Source: JBQLZQ01 sp052168355 (GTDB lineage Bacteria > Pseudomonadota > Alphaproteobacteria > DSM-16000 > Inquilinaceae). From it: a stretch of 44,117 nucleotides of DNA. The stretch lies in the NCBI GenBank assembly GCA_052168355.1, contig JBQLZQ010000003.1:1-44117 (forward strand). Reading direction: 5' to 3'. The position numbers and the translations under genes are program-made. The notes below the pieces were generated by a model. It was given only the letters and a program-made list of their open reading frames with translations, was not told the origin of the DNA and made no database searches. Of the stretch, positions 6,489 through 14,685 are shown piece by piece (position 1 is the stretch's first letter; each line of letters begins with the position of its first letter).

Positions 6489-7498
6489 TCGGTGACAGTA
6501 GCGATACTTGACCGCCTCGGCCATTCACTTGGTCTGGCGCCGCTGTCCGAGGTCACGAGCCGTCCGGCCGTGAACCTGTCGGTGATCAGGACATCCACGA
6601 CGCCGGTCCTCAGGGCGCCCCGAATGGCCTCGGTTTTTGCCTGTCCGCCGGCCAGGGCGAGCACCCGGTCGACGCCGTGCAATTCCTCCAGCGACATGCC
6701 GATCACCCGGTCGTCGAGCGGCGTCTTCACGATCCGCCCCTCGGCATCGAAGAACCTGAGGCTGATGTCGCCCACGCCGCCCGCCTCCTTGATCGCGGCA
6801 AGCTCGCGCGAGGTGAAGATGTTGCCGGAACGCGCCAGCATGTTCGACGGCTCCATCGCCCCGATCCCGACGATGCCGAGCGTGATCTGGCCGAACATGT
6901 CCATCGTTTCGCGGACGAAGGGGTCCCCCAGCAACACCAGCTTGCCCTCGCGGGACTGGGCGACTCCCGGCGCGTTCAGCAGGTGCGCCTCGGCCCCCGT
7001 CAGCCGGGCGAGCCGCGTGGTCAGCTGGTTGGCGTGGATCTGTACGGTCGGATCGCCGATGCCCCCCAGCGTCTGGACGACGTACTTTGCCTTGCCGCTC
7101 TTCATGGGGTGGATGTTGTCCACCATCTTGAGGATGGTCTCGGACCAGCTCGACACGCCGATGATCTCCCCGGCCTGCAGGGTCGTTTCGAGGAAATGTG
7201 CCGCCGCCTCGCCGATCCGCGCCATGACCGCGCCGTTCCGGTCCTCGGAGCATTCGACCACGATGGCCTCGACAAGGCCGAACTCGCGGCGCAGGTCGGC
7301 TTCCAGATCGGCGTAGGTCCCGAGCGGCGCAACCACCGTGGTGCGAACGATCTCTTCCTCTTCCGCGCGTTTCAGCATGCGCGAAACGGTCGCCTGCGAG
7401 ATGCGCATATGACCCGCGATGGCGGCCTGCCGCAGCCCCTCGACGTGATACATCTGGGCGACCCGTGCGATCATCCGAAGCTCGTTCAGGCGTGACAA
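6485..7498 (-). CDS. SorC/DeoR-family sugar-binding transcriptional regulator
   Basis: This 337-residue protein has an N-terminal helix-turn-helix (YHVEGLRQAAIAGHMRISQATVSRML, residues about 17-43), then a SorC-type sugar-phosphate effector domain with GVSSWSETI and a strand-loop rich in VVQTLGG, and later GIVGIGAMEPSN. Such proteins sense the phosphorylated intermediate of the pathway they control. It is last on the minus strand after the transketolase and kinase genes, separated from the kinase by a MITE-like element, and probably controls the divergent promoters at 10.93-11.12 kb. The family normally ends near ITDRFTAGRLV; here about 22 extra residues follow, ending SEWPRRSSIATVTE, which derive from IS6-adjacent sequence. 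The tail may or may not harm function. Confidence 0.9.
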   Translation of the reverse strand: MSRLNELRMIARVAQMYHVEGLRQAAIAGHMRISQATVSRMLKRAEEEEIVRTTVVAPLGTYADLEADLRREFGLVEAIVVECSEDRNGAVMARIGEAAAHFLETTLQAGEIIGVSSWSETILKMVDNIHPMKSGKAKYVVQTLGGIGDPTVQIHANQLTTRLARLTGAEAHLLNAPGVAQSREGKLVLLGDPFVRETMDMFGQITLGIVGIGAMEPSNMLARSGNIFTSRELAAIKEAGGVGDISLRFFDAEGRIVKTPLDDRVIGMSLEELHGVDRVLALAGGQAKTEAIRGALRTGVVDVLITDRFTAGRLVTSDSGARPSEWPRRSSIATVTE

Positions 7499-7523
7499 CT
7501 CGGGCGGTCTCCGGGGTTGATCT

Positions 7524-7535
7524 GAATATTTATTC
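7524..7535. promoter_or_regulatory. Candidate SorC operator upstream of the regulator gene
   Basis: GAATATTTATTC is an inverted repeat (GAATA, two bases, TATTC) just upstream of the regulator start. Close relatives lie at 10943-10954 (GCATATTTATTC) and, inverted, at 11093-11104. These are the two other promoter positions of the same island. Confidence 0.5.
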
Positions 7536-7548
7536 CCTACTTACCTTT

Positions 7549-7693
7549 ATACCAAGCTGCACGGATAATGACCAATAGAGACGGTTTTCCGAGACTTTTG
7601 GCAAGGAGCGTTCGGTGCCGCGATGCGGCGCATCGCAAGGCGGACGCGACGCGGGCGCGATCTCCATGGGTCATTATCCGTGCAGCTTGGTAT
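7549..7693. mobile_element. MITE-like element with 25-bp perfect terminal inverted repeats
   Basis: The arms 7549-7573 and 7669-7693 are perfect 25-bp inverted copies (core ccaagctgcacggataatg) enclosing about 95 bp with no gene. The element is flanked by TA on both sides if the arms are read from CCAAG, which would suit an IS630/Tc1-type insertion. Its right arm supplies the last codons and stop of the FGGY kinase gene. The same nine bases ccaagctgc occur at about 34298, some 30 bp before an IS630-type start codon, a weak hint of a parent family. No second copy of the element was seen in the window. Confidence 0.7.
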
Positions 7694-9149
7694 TAAGCAC
7701 CGTCCGGGCAATAGCCATTCGCCATTCCGCGCGCGCGGCCTCCCGGTGCTCCTGCGACATGACGGGCGCAATGGGCGAGCCATGGTCCGCCAGCCCGGCG
7801 ATCGTCTCAAGATCCGGCCAGACGCCGATTGCCAGCCCAGCGAGATAAGCCGCCCCGAGGGCCGAGGCTTCGGGCCTGCGGCAGGGCGTCACCGCACGGC
7901 CGAGGCAATCCGCGACGAGCTGCATGAGGAAGGGGTTTCGGCTCGGCCCGCCGTCGACGAAAAGGCGGCCGATGCCGTTCGCCGCTCCGGCCATGATCTC
8001 GAACACGTCGGCCACCTGAAAGGCCATGCTGTCGGCTGCGGCCCGAGCGACATGGGCGGGCTTGGAGCCAAAGGAGAGCCCGCAGATCACTCCGCGCGCG
8101 TCCGTATTCCAGTGTGGCGAGCCCAGCCCCACATGCGCCGGAACGAGCGAGACCCCCTCGCTACCCTCGACGCCTTGCGCAAGGGCCAAAAGGTCGTCGA
8201 CCCCGCCGAGGCCCAGAAGCTCCGCCGTCCACGGCAGGACGGCGGCGCTGACGAGAATGTTGCCCTCGAGGGCGAACATGGATCGCCCATTCAGGGACCA
8301 GGCGATCGTCGTGGTGATGCCGGTGGGCGGAACCAGGAACTCCGGGATCGTCGTCATGATGGACGATCCCGTCCCGAAGGTGGCCTTGGCGTCACCCGTG
8401 CCGAAGGCGCCGTGGCCGAAGAGGGCGGCGTGGGAATCGCCGATGGCCGAGGCGATGGGCAGACCGTCGGGCAGAACGGAAAGCCCGGCCACCGTCCCGA
8501 AGACATGCGCTGAATCCCGGACCTCGGGCAGGCTTGGGGGCGGAATGCCGAACAGGGCGCAGAGATCGGCATCCCACCGGCCCTCGCGAAGATTGAAGAG
8601 CTGGGTTCGCGCGGCATTCGACCGGTCGGTGGCGTGCACGCGGCCGCCGGTGAGCTTCCAGATGAGCCAGCTGTCCACCGTGCCGAGGCAAATGTCCCGC
8701 GCGCCCCCAGCGTATCGCTCGATCAGCCACGCCGCTTTCGTCGGCGGAAACATCGGGTCGATGGGGAGGCCGGTGCGGGCGATGACCTCGGGCTCGTGCC
8801 CGGTGGACCGCAATGCCTCGCAAGCGGCGGCGGTCCGGCGGCATTGCCACGACACGACCGGACCCAGCGGCTCCCCGGTTGCGCGGTCCCAGACGAGGAC
8901 CGATTCGCGCTGGTTGGAGATGCCAAGCGCCGCGATATCGAGGTCCGGCGCCATTGCCAGACTGCCCGCGACGGCGGCGAGCGTTGCCTGCCAGATCGCC
9001 TCTGCATCCTGCTCGACCCAGCCGGGACGCGGATGGAAAATGGGGACGGGCGCGGCGCCGGTGGCGATGATCTCGCCCGTCGGAGAAACGAGCACGGCCT
9101 TGGCGTTGGTCGTGCCCTCGTCGATGGCAAGGACGGCCCGCCTGGTCAT
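7674..9149 (-). CDS. FGGY-family carbohydrate kinase
   Basis: This 491-residue protein has the actin-like FGGY fold: an N-terminal phosphate loop DEGTTNAKA (residues 10-18), ISNQRES, a GDSHAALFGHGAF segment with the likely catalytic Asp, GTGSSIMTT, and the C-terminal FVDGGPSRNPFLMQL and ASALGAAYLAG motifs. It resembles glycerol- and xylulose-kinase relatives and should phosphorylate a ketose or polyol. It starts 3 bp after the transketolase C-subunit stop and belongs to the same operon. The last five codons (encoding TKLHG) and the stop lie inside the MITE-like repeat at 7549-7693, so the natural C-terminus has been replaced, apparently by only a few residues. Substrate is not readable from sequence; pentulose or tetrulose are the reasonable options. 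Confidence 0.9.
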   Translation of the reverse strand: MTRRAVLAIDEGTTNAKAVLVSPTGEIIATGAAPVPIFHPRPGWVEQDAEAIWQATLAAVAGSLAMAPDLDIAALGISNQRESVLVWDRATGEPLGPVVSWQCRRTAAACEALRSTGHEPEVIARTGLPIDPMFPPTKAAWLIERYAGGARDICLGTVDSWLIWKLTGGRVHATDRSNAARTQLFNLREGRWDADLCALFGIPPPSLPEVRDSAHVFGTVAGLSVLPDGLPIASAIGDSHAALFGHGAFGTGDAKATFGTGSSIMTTIPEFLVPPTGITTTIAWSLNGRSMFALEGNILVSAAVLPWTAELLGLGGVDDLLALAQGVEGSEGVSLVPAHVGLGSPHWNTDARGVICGLSFGSKPAHVARAAADSMAFQVADVFEIMAGAANGIGRLFVDGGPSRNPFLMQLVADCLGRAVTPCRRPEASALGAAYLAGLAIGVWPDLETIAGLADHGSPIAPVMSQEHREAARAEWRMAIARTVLNTKLHG

Positions 9150-9152
9150 CGG

Positions 9153-10112
9153 CTACTCCTTCCGGGACATCAGCGCCGCCGCGCTCTCCGCGATGGCCTC
9201 GGGCGCCATGCCGAATTCGTCAAGCAGGAAGTTCGCCGATCCGGTGAAGGCGAAAACGCCCGGCACGCCCAGAAGCTTCATCGGGACCGGGTGGGTGTCC
9301 ACCACGACTTCGGCCACCGCGCTGCCGAGACCGCCGAAGACGGTGTGTTCCTCGCAGGTCAGGATCGCCCCGGTCTCCACGGCGGCGGAGCGGATGGCGT
9401 CGCGGTCGATCGGGCGAACGGTGGCCATGTTCAGGACGCGGGCCGCGATGCCCCGGCTGTTCAGGATGGCGGCGGCTTGCAGGGCGCGATGCGTGAGCAC
9501 CCCGTTCGAGATGATCGTGACGTCCCGGCCGTCGCGCAGCAGGTTCGCCTTTCCCGGCTCGAAAACATGGTCCTCGGACAGCACGTCCGGCACGCCCACG
9601 CGGCTCAGCCGCAGGAAGCAGGGACCGTCATGCGCCGCCGCCCAGCGGACGGAAGCCGCCGTCTCGTTCCGGTCCGCCGGGGCGACGACGGGGATGTTCG
9701 GAAGGGCCCTGATCCAGGCGAAATCCTCGATCGAGTGATGCGTCGGGCCAAGCTCGCCATAGGCCATTCCCGCACTGATGCCCACGAGCTTCACGTTGGT
9801 GAGCGTGTAGGCGATATCGGCCTTGATCTGCTCCAGCGCGCGCCCGGTGAGGAACGGCGAAGCAGCACACACGAAGGGCAGCTTGCCGCCGTTGGCCAAC
9901 CCCGCGCCGACACCGACCATGTTCTGTTCGGCGATGCCGACATTGATCAGCCGCTCGGGGAACTTGCCGTGGAACCCGCCGAGCTTCGACGACCCGACCG
10001 AGTCGTTGCAGACGGCGACGATGTCGGGATTCTCCGCGGCAAGCGCCTCCAGCGCGCCGACGAAGGCGTCGCGGCAGTCATGGAGCTTGGCGGTCTCAAT
10101 GGGCGCGTTCAT
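9153..10112 (-). CDS. Transketolase, C-terminal subunit
   Basis: This 319-residue protein carries the pyrimidine-binding and C-terminal domains of transketolase: INVGIAEQNMVGVGAGLA with the Glu that activates thiamine diphosphate, AYGELGPTHHSIEDFA, VVAPADRNET, and a C-terminal domain with CEEHTVFGGLGSAVAE. It forms a two-chain enzyme with the product of the next upstream gene and transfers two-carbon units between sugar phosphates. The ATG at 10112 overlaps the stop of the N-subunit gene by four bases (ATGA). An in-frame extension upstream lies inside that gene and is not used. It is 3 bp from the kinase gene. Split transketolases within sugar clusters usually serve one dedicated pathway in addition to the housekeeping enzyme. 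Confidence 0.92.
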   Translation of the reverse strand: MNAPIETAKLHDCRDAFVGALEALAAENPDIVAVCNDSVGSSKLGGFHGKFPERLINVGIAEQNMVGVGAGLANGGKLPFVCAASPFLTGRALEQIKADIAYTLTNVKLVGISAGMAYGELGPTHHSIEDFAWIRALPNIPVVAPADRNETAASVRWAAAHDGPCFLRLSRVGVPDVLSEDHVFEPGKANLLRDGRDVTIISNGVLTHRALQAAAILNSRGIAARVLNMATVRPIDRDAIRSAAVETGAILTCEEHTVFGGLGSAVAEVVVDTHPVPMKLLGVPGVFAFTGSANFLLDEFGMAPEAIAESAAALMSRKE

Positions 10113-10930
10113 CCCGTGGCCCGCTCGAGCTCGGCCATCGCCTGGCGATACTGCGCGTCGTTCGGCACCTTGTGATGCCAAGCGACATTGTCGGACATGA
10201 ACGAGATTCCGTGCCCCTTGTTGGTGTGGGCGACGACGCATTTCGGTCGCCCCTTCGGCGCACTTTCCCGCGACAGCGCGCGGCAGATCTGCTCCATATC
10301 GTGCCCGTCGATCTCCTCCACTTCCCATCCGAAGGCGGCGAGCTTGGGAGCGAAGGGGGCAAGACCGTTGGTGTCGGCCAGACGCGCGCCTTGCTGGAGG
10401 CGGTTGTGGTCGATGATGAGGGTGAGGTTGTCCAGCCGGAACTGGGCGGCCGCCATGATGGCTTCCCAGTTGGACCCCTCCTGCATCTCCCCGTCTCCGG
10501 CGATCACGAAGGTGCGCCAGGCGTCGCCGTTGAGCTGGGCCGCCTTGGCCATGCCCACGGCCACCGGAAGCCCGTGGCCCAGCGGCCCGGTATTCGTTTC
10601 CACGCCCGGCACCTTCAGCCGGTGAGGGTGACCGTTCAGGCGCGAATGCGGCTTTAGGAACGTCGAGATCTCGTCCATCGGGATAAAGCCCTTCTCCGCA
10701 AGGACGATGTAGAGCGCGAGCGCGGTGTGGCCCTTGCTCAAGACGACGCGGTCGCGGTGGGGGTCGAGCGGGTCGTCCGGGTTCACGGATACGACATGGA
10801 AATAGAGTGCTGTGAGCAGGTCGATCACCGACATCTCCCCGCCGATATGGCCGGCGCCCGCCTCAAAGACGGCCTGGAGGTCGCGTCGACGCACGCGATT
10901 GGCAAGAGTGCGCAGGTCGCGGGGTAGCAT
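10109..10930 (-). CDS. Transketolase, N-terminal subunit
   Basis: This 273-residue protein is the thiamine-diphosphate-binding half of transketolase. It shows GAGHIGGEMS (residues 25-34), LSKGHTALALY, NTGPLGHGLP, the diphosphate/Mg motif GDGEMQEGSNWEA (145-157) with its partner Asn at 176, and FGWEVEEIDGHD. It is the first gene of the minus-strand operon, so its upstream region (10931-11119) is the shared divergent promoter region facing the ABC transporter. Together with the C-subunit it should feed a ketose phosphate produced by the kinase into the pentose phosphate pool. Nothing looks truncated. Confidence 0.93.
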   Translation of the reverse strand: MLPRDLRTLANRVRRRDLQAVFEAGAGHIGGEMSVIDLLTALYFHVVSVNPDDPLDPHRDRVVLSKGHTALALYIVLAEKGFIPMDEISTFLKPHSRLNGHPHRLKVPGVETNTGPLGHGLPVAVGMAKAAQLNGDAWRTFVIAGDGEMQEGSNWEAIMAAAQFRLDNLTLIIDHNRLQQGARLADTNGLAPFAPKLAAFGWEVEEIDGHDMEQICRALSRESAPKGRPKCVVAHTNKGHGISFMSDNVAWHHKVPNDAQYRQAMAELERATG

Positions 10931-10942
10931 CGAAACACCTAT

Positions 10943-10954
10943 GCATATTTATTC
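10943..10954. promoter_or_regulatory. Candidate SorC operator at the transketolase promoter
   Basis: GCATATTTATTC lies 13 bases upstream of the transketolase N-subunit start. It matches the 7524-7535 word at 11 of 12 bases. It sits in an AT-rich patch within otherwise GC-rich sequence, fitting a promoter region. Confidence 0.45.
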
Positions 10955-11092
10955 TCATTAAGCTAAACATTCTTAGCCAGCTCTTGTCAAGCGCCTCCTG
11001 TGCGGCGGTCCGGTAATCTTCGAAATCAGGCGGAGCGCGTCGTGACGCTTGACACGTGCTGATCCGGCCTATAAGGATTTTCCATCATGTAT

Positions 11093-11104
11093 GAATAAAA
11101 ATGC
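11093..11104. promoter_or_regulatory. Candidate SorC operator at the ABC transporter promoter
   Basis: Read on the minus strand this is GCATTTTTATTC, one mismatch from the 10943 site. It lies 15 bases upstream of the permease ATG and just before its GGAGGGG ribosome site. Confidence 0.4.
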
Positions 11105-11119
11105 GTTGGGAGGGGAAGA

Positions 11120-12094
11120 ATGTCGCAGGCCGAGGCGCGGGAAAGACCGTCCCTGCGCGAGGTGTTCTCGTTTGGTGGCGCGACGGGCCCGCTGGTCGGG
11201 CTTCTGCTGCTCTGCGTCTTCCTCTCCTTCGCCACCGACTCGTTTCTGTCCGTCCGCAACTTTCTGAACATCCTCGACCAGATCACCGTCATCGGCATCA
11301 TCGCCGTCGGGATGACCTTTGTTATCCTGATCGGCGGGATCGATCTTTCCGTGGGCTCGGTGCTGGCGCTCGCGATGATGGTCCTGGGCTTTCTGCACGT
11401 CGAGGCGGATCTGCCGATGGTCGTCGCGATATCGGGCGCGCTTGTCGCTGCGGTCCTGTGCGGAGTCGTTTCGGGCCTGCTCGTCACCGTGTTCATGGTG
11501 CCGGCCTTCATCGCCACGCTCGCGATGATGTCCATCGCCCGCGGCTTGGCAAACATGATTACCAATGGCTCCCAGATCATTGGCTTCGAGCCGTGGTTCA
11601 ACATGGCGGCAATCATCCGCTACGGCGGGTTCCTGACCATGACGGTGGCGGTGATGCTGACGGTGTTCGTCATCGCGCTGCTTTTCCAGCGCTACCGCGA
11701 AGGCGGGCGCATCCTTTACGCCATTGGCGGCAACCCCGAGGTCGCGCGGCTTGCCGGCATCAACGTCAAGCGGGCGACGGTCCTCGTCTACGCGGCCTGC
11801 GCCGGGCTGTCCGGCCTCGCCGGCATCCTGCTTGCCGCCCGACTCGACGCGGTCCAGCCGTCGATCGGTGTCGCCTACGAACTTGACGCCATCGCCGCCG
11901 TGGTCATCGGCGGGACCAGCCTGTCCGGCGGCACCGGCGGCGTCGGCGGCACCATCATCGGCGTTCTCATAATCGGCGTGCTGCGCAACGGGCTGAACCT
12001 GCTGGGCGTGTCGCCCTTCATACAGGCGGTGATCATCGGCCTCGTCATCGTGATGGCCGTCGCGGCCGAGACGGTCAAGCACAGGAGCAAATGA
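11120..12094 (+). CDS. CUT2-family sugar ABC transporter permease (RbsC-like)
   Basis: This 324-residue membrane protein has around ten hydrophobic segments and RbsC/XylH landmarks: FLNILDQITVIGIIAVGMTFVI, the GGIDLSVGSVLALA signature, a cytoplasmic loop with GGNPEVARLAGINV that contacts the ATPase, and the GGTSLSGGTGGVGGT and GVLRNGLNLLGV motifs near the end. It forms the homodimeric inner-membrane channel of a monosaccharide importer. A GGAGGGG ribosome site precedes the ATG. It is first in an operon with a binding protein, an ATPase and two dehydrogenases, diverging from the transketolase/kinase operon. Gene order permease, binding protein, ATPase is less usual than ATPase first. Confidence 0.93.
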   Translation: MSQAEARERPSLREVFSFGGATGPLVGLLLLCVFLSFATDSFLSVRNFLNILDQITVIGIIAVGMTFVILIGGIDLSVGSVLALAMMVLGFLHVEADLPMVVAISGALVAAVLCGVVSGLLVTVFMVPAFIATLAMMSIARGLANMITNGSQIIGFEPWFNMAAIIRYGGFLTMTVAVMLTVFVIALLFQRYREGGRILYAIGGNPEVARLAGINVKRATVLVYAACAGLSGLAGILLAARLDAVQPSIGVAYELDAIAAVVIGGTSLSGGTGGVGGTIIGVLIIGVLRNGLNLLGVSPFIQAVIIGLVIVMAVAAETVKHRSK

Positions 12095-12195
12095 TCATGG
12101 CCCCCGGGTTTCTCCGGAAAGCCATAACAACGGGTCCGGACACCGGACTTCAACCGGTCCGGGAGGAACGGACCATCAACCGAGGAGGAAAAGAC

Positions 12196-13137
12196 ATGAA
12201 ATCCGCAGTCAAGGCCCTGATCGCGGCCACCGCGATCGCCGCCATCGCCGGCCCCGCATCGGCCGAGGGCATCGGCGTCAGCAAGATCGGCCTCGCCGTG
12301 CCGAATCTGCAGGCCGACTTCTTCAACCAGATCAAGCTGGGGGTGGAGAACTACGCCGGCAAGCTCGGCATCGAGGTCATCGTCGTGGACGCCAAGAACG
12401 ACACCGCGACGCAGGTCAGCCAGGTGCAGGATCTCCTCACCCAGGGCATCGACGCCTTCATCTACATCCCCGCCGGCGCGGCCGCGGCCGCCGTTCCGAC
12501 CCGCCTCGCGCGGGCGGAAGGCATTCCCGTCATCAACGTCGACCGCGAGCCCGAAGGCGAACCTGGCGACACCGTCATCTACGGCGAGAACGTGATGTCG
12601 GCCTACGAGGTGTGCTCCCACATCATCGAGCTTGCCGGAGGCGAGGGGAAGATCGCCATCATTCACGGCCAGCGGGGAACGACGCCGGAAGTACAGCGCT
12701 TCGAGGGCTGCAAGATGGCCATCGACGAAAACCCGGGTGTCGAGCTTGTCGTGCAGCAGTGGAGCCAGATGTGGTCGCCAGACGAAGGCTTCTCCATCGG
12801 CCAGAACATGCTTCAGGCGCATCCCGACCTCCGCATGATCTTCGGCCAGGCCGACGGTCTGGCGATGGGCGCGGCCAAGGCCGTCGAAGGCGCGGGGCTG
12901 GCGGATCAGGTGATCGTCGGCGGCTATGACGGAGACGTCGCCGCGCTCGAATCGCTCGCCCGTTGCGACACGCCCTTCGTCGTGACCGCGACGCAGAGCA
13001 CCCAGGCCATGGGCGTTCTCGCCGTAAACGCGGCCATCGCGGTTGCCAACGATGCGGCGGTTCCGGTCCGCCAGATCCCGAACGCCGTTCTGACGACCTG
13101 CGAGAACGCCCAGCAGTTCGTCGAGAACCACCCGTAA
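12196..13137 (+). CDS. Periplasmic sugar-binding protein (RbsB/Peripla_BP_4 type)
   Basis: The product has 313 residues. It begins with a Sec signal peptide (MKSAVKALIAATAIAAIAG, cleavage after PASA) and continues with the type-1 periplasmic binding fold: IGLAVPNLQADFF, then VVDAKNDTATQVSQVQDL and GIDAFIYIPAGA, typical of ribose-type binding proteins. Start chosen at 12196 because a strong CGAGGAGG ribosome site lies 8 bp upstream and the signal peptide starts there; an upstream in-frame extension has no support. The 101-bp gap after the permease contains an imperfect hairpin (gtccggacaccggac) that might tune expression of the abundant binding protein. Ligand not deducible; two Trp/Tyr-rich patches (VQQWSQMWSPDEG) would suit sugar stacking. 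Confidence 0.92.
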   Translation: MKSAVKALIAATAIAAIAGPASAEGIGVSKIGLAVPNLQADFFNQIKLGVENYAGKLGIEVIVVDAKNDTATQVSQVQDLLTQGIDAFIYIPAGAAAAAVPTRLARAEGIPVINVDREPEGEPGDTVIYGENVMSAYEVCSHIIELAGGEGKIAIIHGQRGTTPEVQRFEGCKMAIDENPGVELVVQQWSQMWSPDEGFSIGQNMLQAHPDLRMIFGQADGLAMGAAKAVEGAGLADQVIVGGYDGDVAALESLARCDTPFVVTATQSTQAMGVLAVNAAIAVANDAAVPVRQIPNAVLTTCENAQQFVENHP

Positions 13138-13172
13138 TCGGCCAGCCGGCACCAATCCGCTCCGCGTGACCC

Positions 13173-14666
13173 ATGACACAACGCGGCAGAGCTTCGATCC
13201 TGACCTTGCGGGGCATCCGCAAGTCCTTCGGTCCGATTGAGGTTCTGCACGGCATGGACCTCGACATCCATGCCGGTGAAGTCGTGGCGCTTCTGGGCGA
13301 GAACGGTGCCGGCAAGTCGACTGTCTCGAACATCATTTCGGGGCGAGTATCGGCCTCGTCGGGAACCATGACATGGCAGGGCGCGCCCTATGCGCCCGCC
13401 AGCCCGCGCGAGGCGATCGACGCGGGCGTTGGCATGATCCATCAGGAACTTCTCCTGCTGCCCCACCTGTCAATCGCCGAGAATATCTTCGTGGGTCGCT
13501 ATCCAACCGTACGCGGTGTCGTCGACCGGGCAGAGATGGCCAGGCGCGCGCAGCGCGGGCTCGAACGCCTGGGCCTCAGCATCTCTCCACGGCGGCCGGT
13601 GGCGGGGCTGTCGACGGCCAACCAGCAACTGATCGAAATCGCCAAGGCGCTGACGCTCGACGCAAAGCTCCTGATCCTCGACGAACCCACCGCCGCGCTC
13701 GGTGGGGAGGAAACACGGCTTCTCTTCCGGCAGATCGAGCGCCTGAAGGCGGAAGGCGTCGGCATCGTCTACATCTCCCACCGGCTCGAGGAGATCCGCC
13801 AGATCGCGGATCGCGTCGTCGTCATGCGCGATGGGGAAAAGGTGCGCGAGTTCGACAGCGCCGACATCCCCGTGCGGACCATCGTCGAGGCGATGGTGGG
13901 CCGCAGCATGGAACAGATGTTCCCGCCGTTGGCGCGGCCGGCGGCGGAGACCGTCCTCGAGGTCAGCGGCCTGACCTCGCCGACCGACCGGTTCCGCGAC
14001 GTGAGCTTCTCGGTTCGGAAGGGCGAAATCTTCGGGATCGCCGGCCTCGTCGGGGCGGGGCGCACCGAACTCGTGCGCGCCATCGCCGGCGCCGATCCGA
14101 TCCGGTCGGGCACCATAAGGCTCCGGGGGCAGGAGGTGACGCCATCGTCCCCGCGCGACGCCATCCGGCACGGCATCGTCCTCGTCCCGGAGGACCGCAA
14201 GCAGCAGGGCGTGATCCTCGACCACAGCATCGCCGAAAACATCGCCTATTCGAATTTGGAGGCGGTCGGGACGTCCGGATGGATCGTCTGGCGCCGCGTC
14301 CGCGACTTCGCCGACGCCGCCATCCGCCGCTTCGGCGTGAAGGGTCGGGGCCGCCAGAAGGCAAGCGAGATGTCCGGCGGCAACCAGCAGAAGGTCGTGA
14401 TCGCCAAGTGGCTTGCCCGCAATCCGCGGGTCGTCCTGCTCGACGAACCGACGCGAGGGATCGACGTGGGCGCGCGGTCGTCGATTTATGAAATCATCCA
14501 CGCGCTCGCCCGTGAAGGCGTGGCCGTGATCGTCGTCAGTTCCGATCTTGAGGAGGTCCTGGGCGTGTCGAACCGTATCCTCGTGATGGCATCGGGCCGT
14601 CAGACCGGGATATTGGACCGCACTGAGGCCAACGACGTCAGCGTGATGGAGCTTGCAACCGCCTGA
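13173..14666 (+). CDS. CUT2-family sugar ABC transporter ATPase (two NBDs)
   Basis: This 497-residue protein has two fused nucleotide-binding domains. NBD1 is complete, with Walker A GENGAGKST (residues 42-50), a Q-loop HQELLLLP and Walker B LLILDEPTAAL, but its signature is the degenerate STANQQLIEIAKAL. NBD2 has the degenerate P-loop GLVGAGRTE usual for RbsA/MglA proteins, a canonical SGGNQQKVVIAKWL signature and LLDEPTRGIDVG. It powers the importer made by the permease and binding protein upstream. It begins 35 bp after the binding-protein stop. Length and motifs match the family. Confidence 0.95.
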   Translation: MTQRGRASILTLRGIRKSFGPIEVLHGMDLDIHAGEVVALLGENGAGKSTVSNIISGRVSASSGTMTWQGAPYAPASPREAIDAGVGMIHQELLLLPHLSIAENIFVGRYPTVRGVVDRAEMARRAQRGLERLGLSISPRRPVAGLSTANQQLIEIAKALTLDAKLLILDEPTAALGGEETRLLFRQIERLKAEGVGIVYISHRLEEIRQIADRVVVMRDGEKVREFDSADIPVRTIVEAMVGRSMEQMFPPLARPAAETVLEVSGLTSPTDRFRDVSFSVRKGEIFGIAGLVGAGRTELVRAIAGADPIRSGTIRLRGQEVTPSSPRDAIRHGIVLVPEDRKQQGVILDHSIAENIAYSNLEAVGTSGWIVWRRVRDFADAAIRRFGVKGRGRQKASEMSGGNQQKVVIAKWLARNPRVVLLDEPTRGIDVGARSSIYEIIHALAREGVAVIVVSSDLEEVLGVSNRILVMASGRQTGILDRTEANDVSVMELATA

Positions 14667-14685
14667 GCCTGCCAAGGAGAACCGG

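Noticed and set aside
12115..12170. Hairpin-like gtccggacaccggac between permease and binding protein genes as a terminator
   Set aside because: Arms are short and imperfect and no T-run follows; mentioned only as a possible attenuator.
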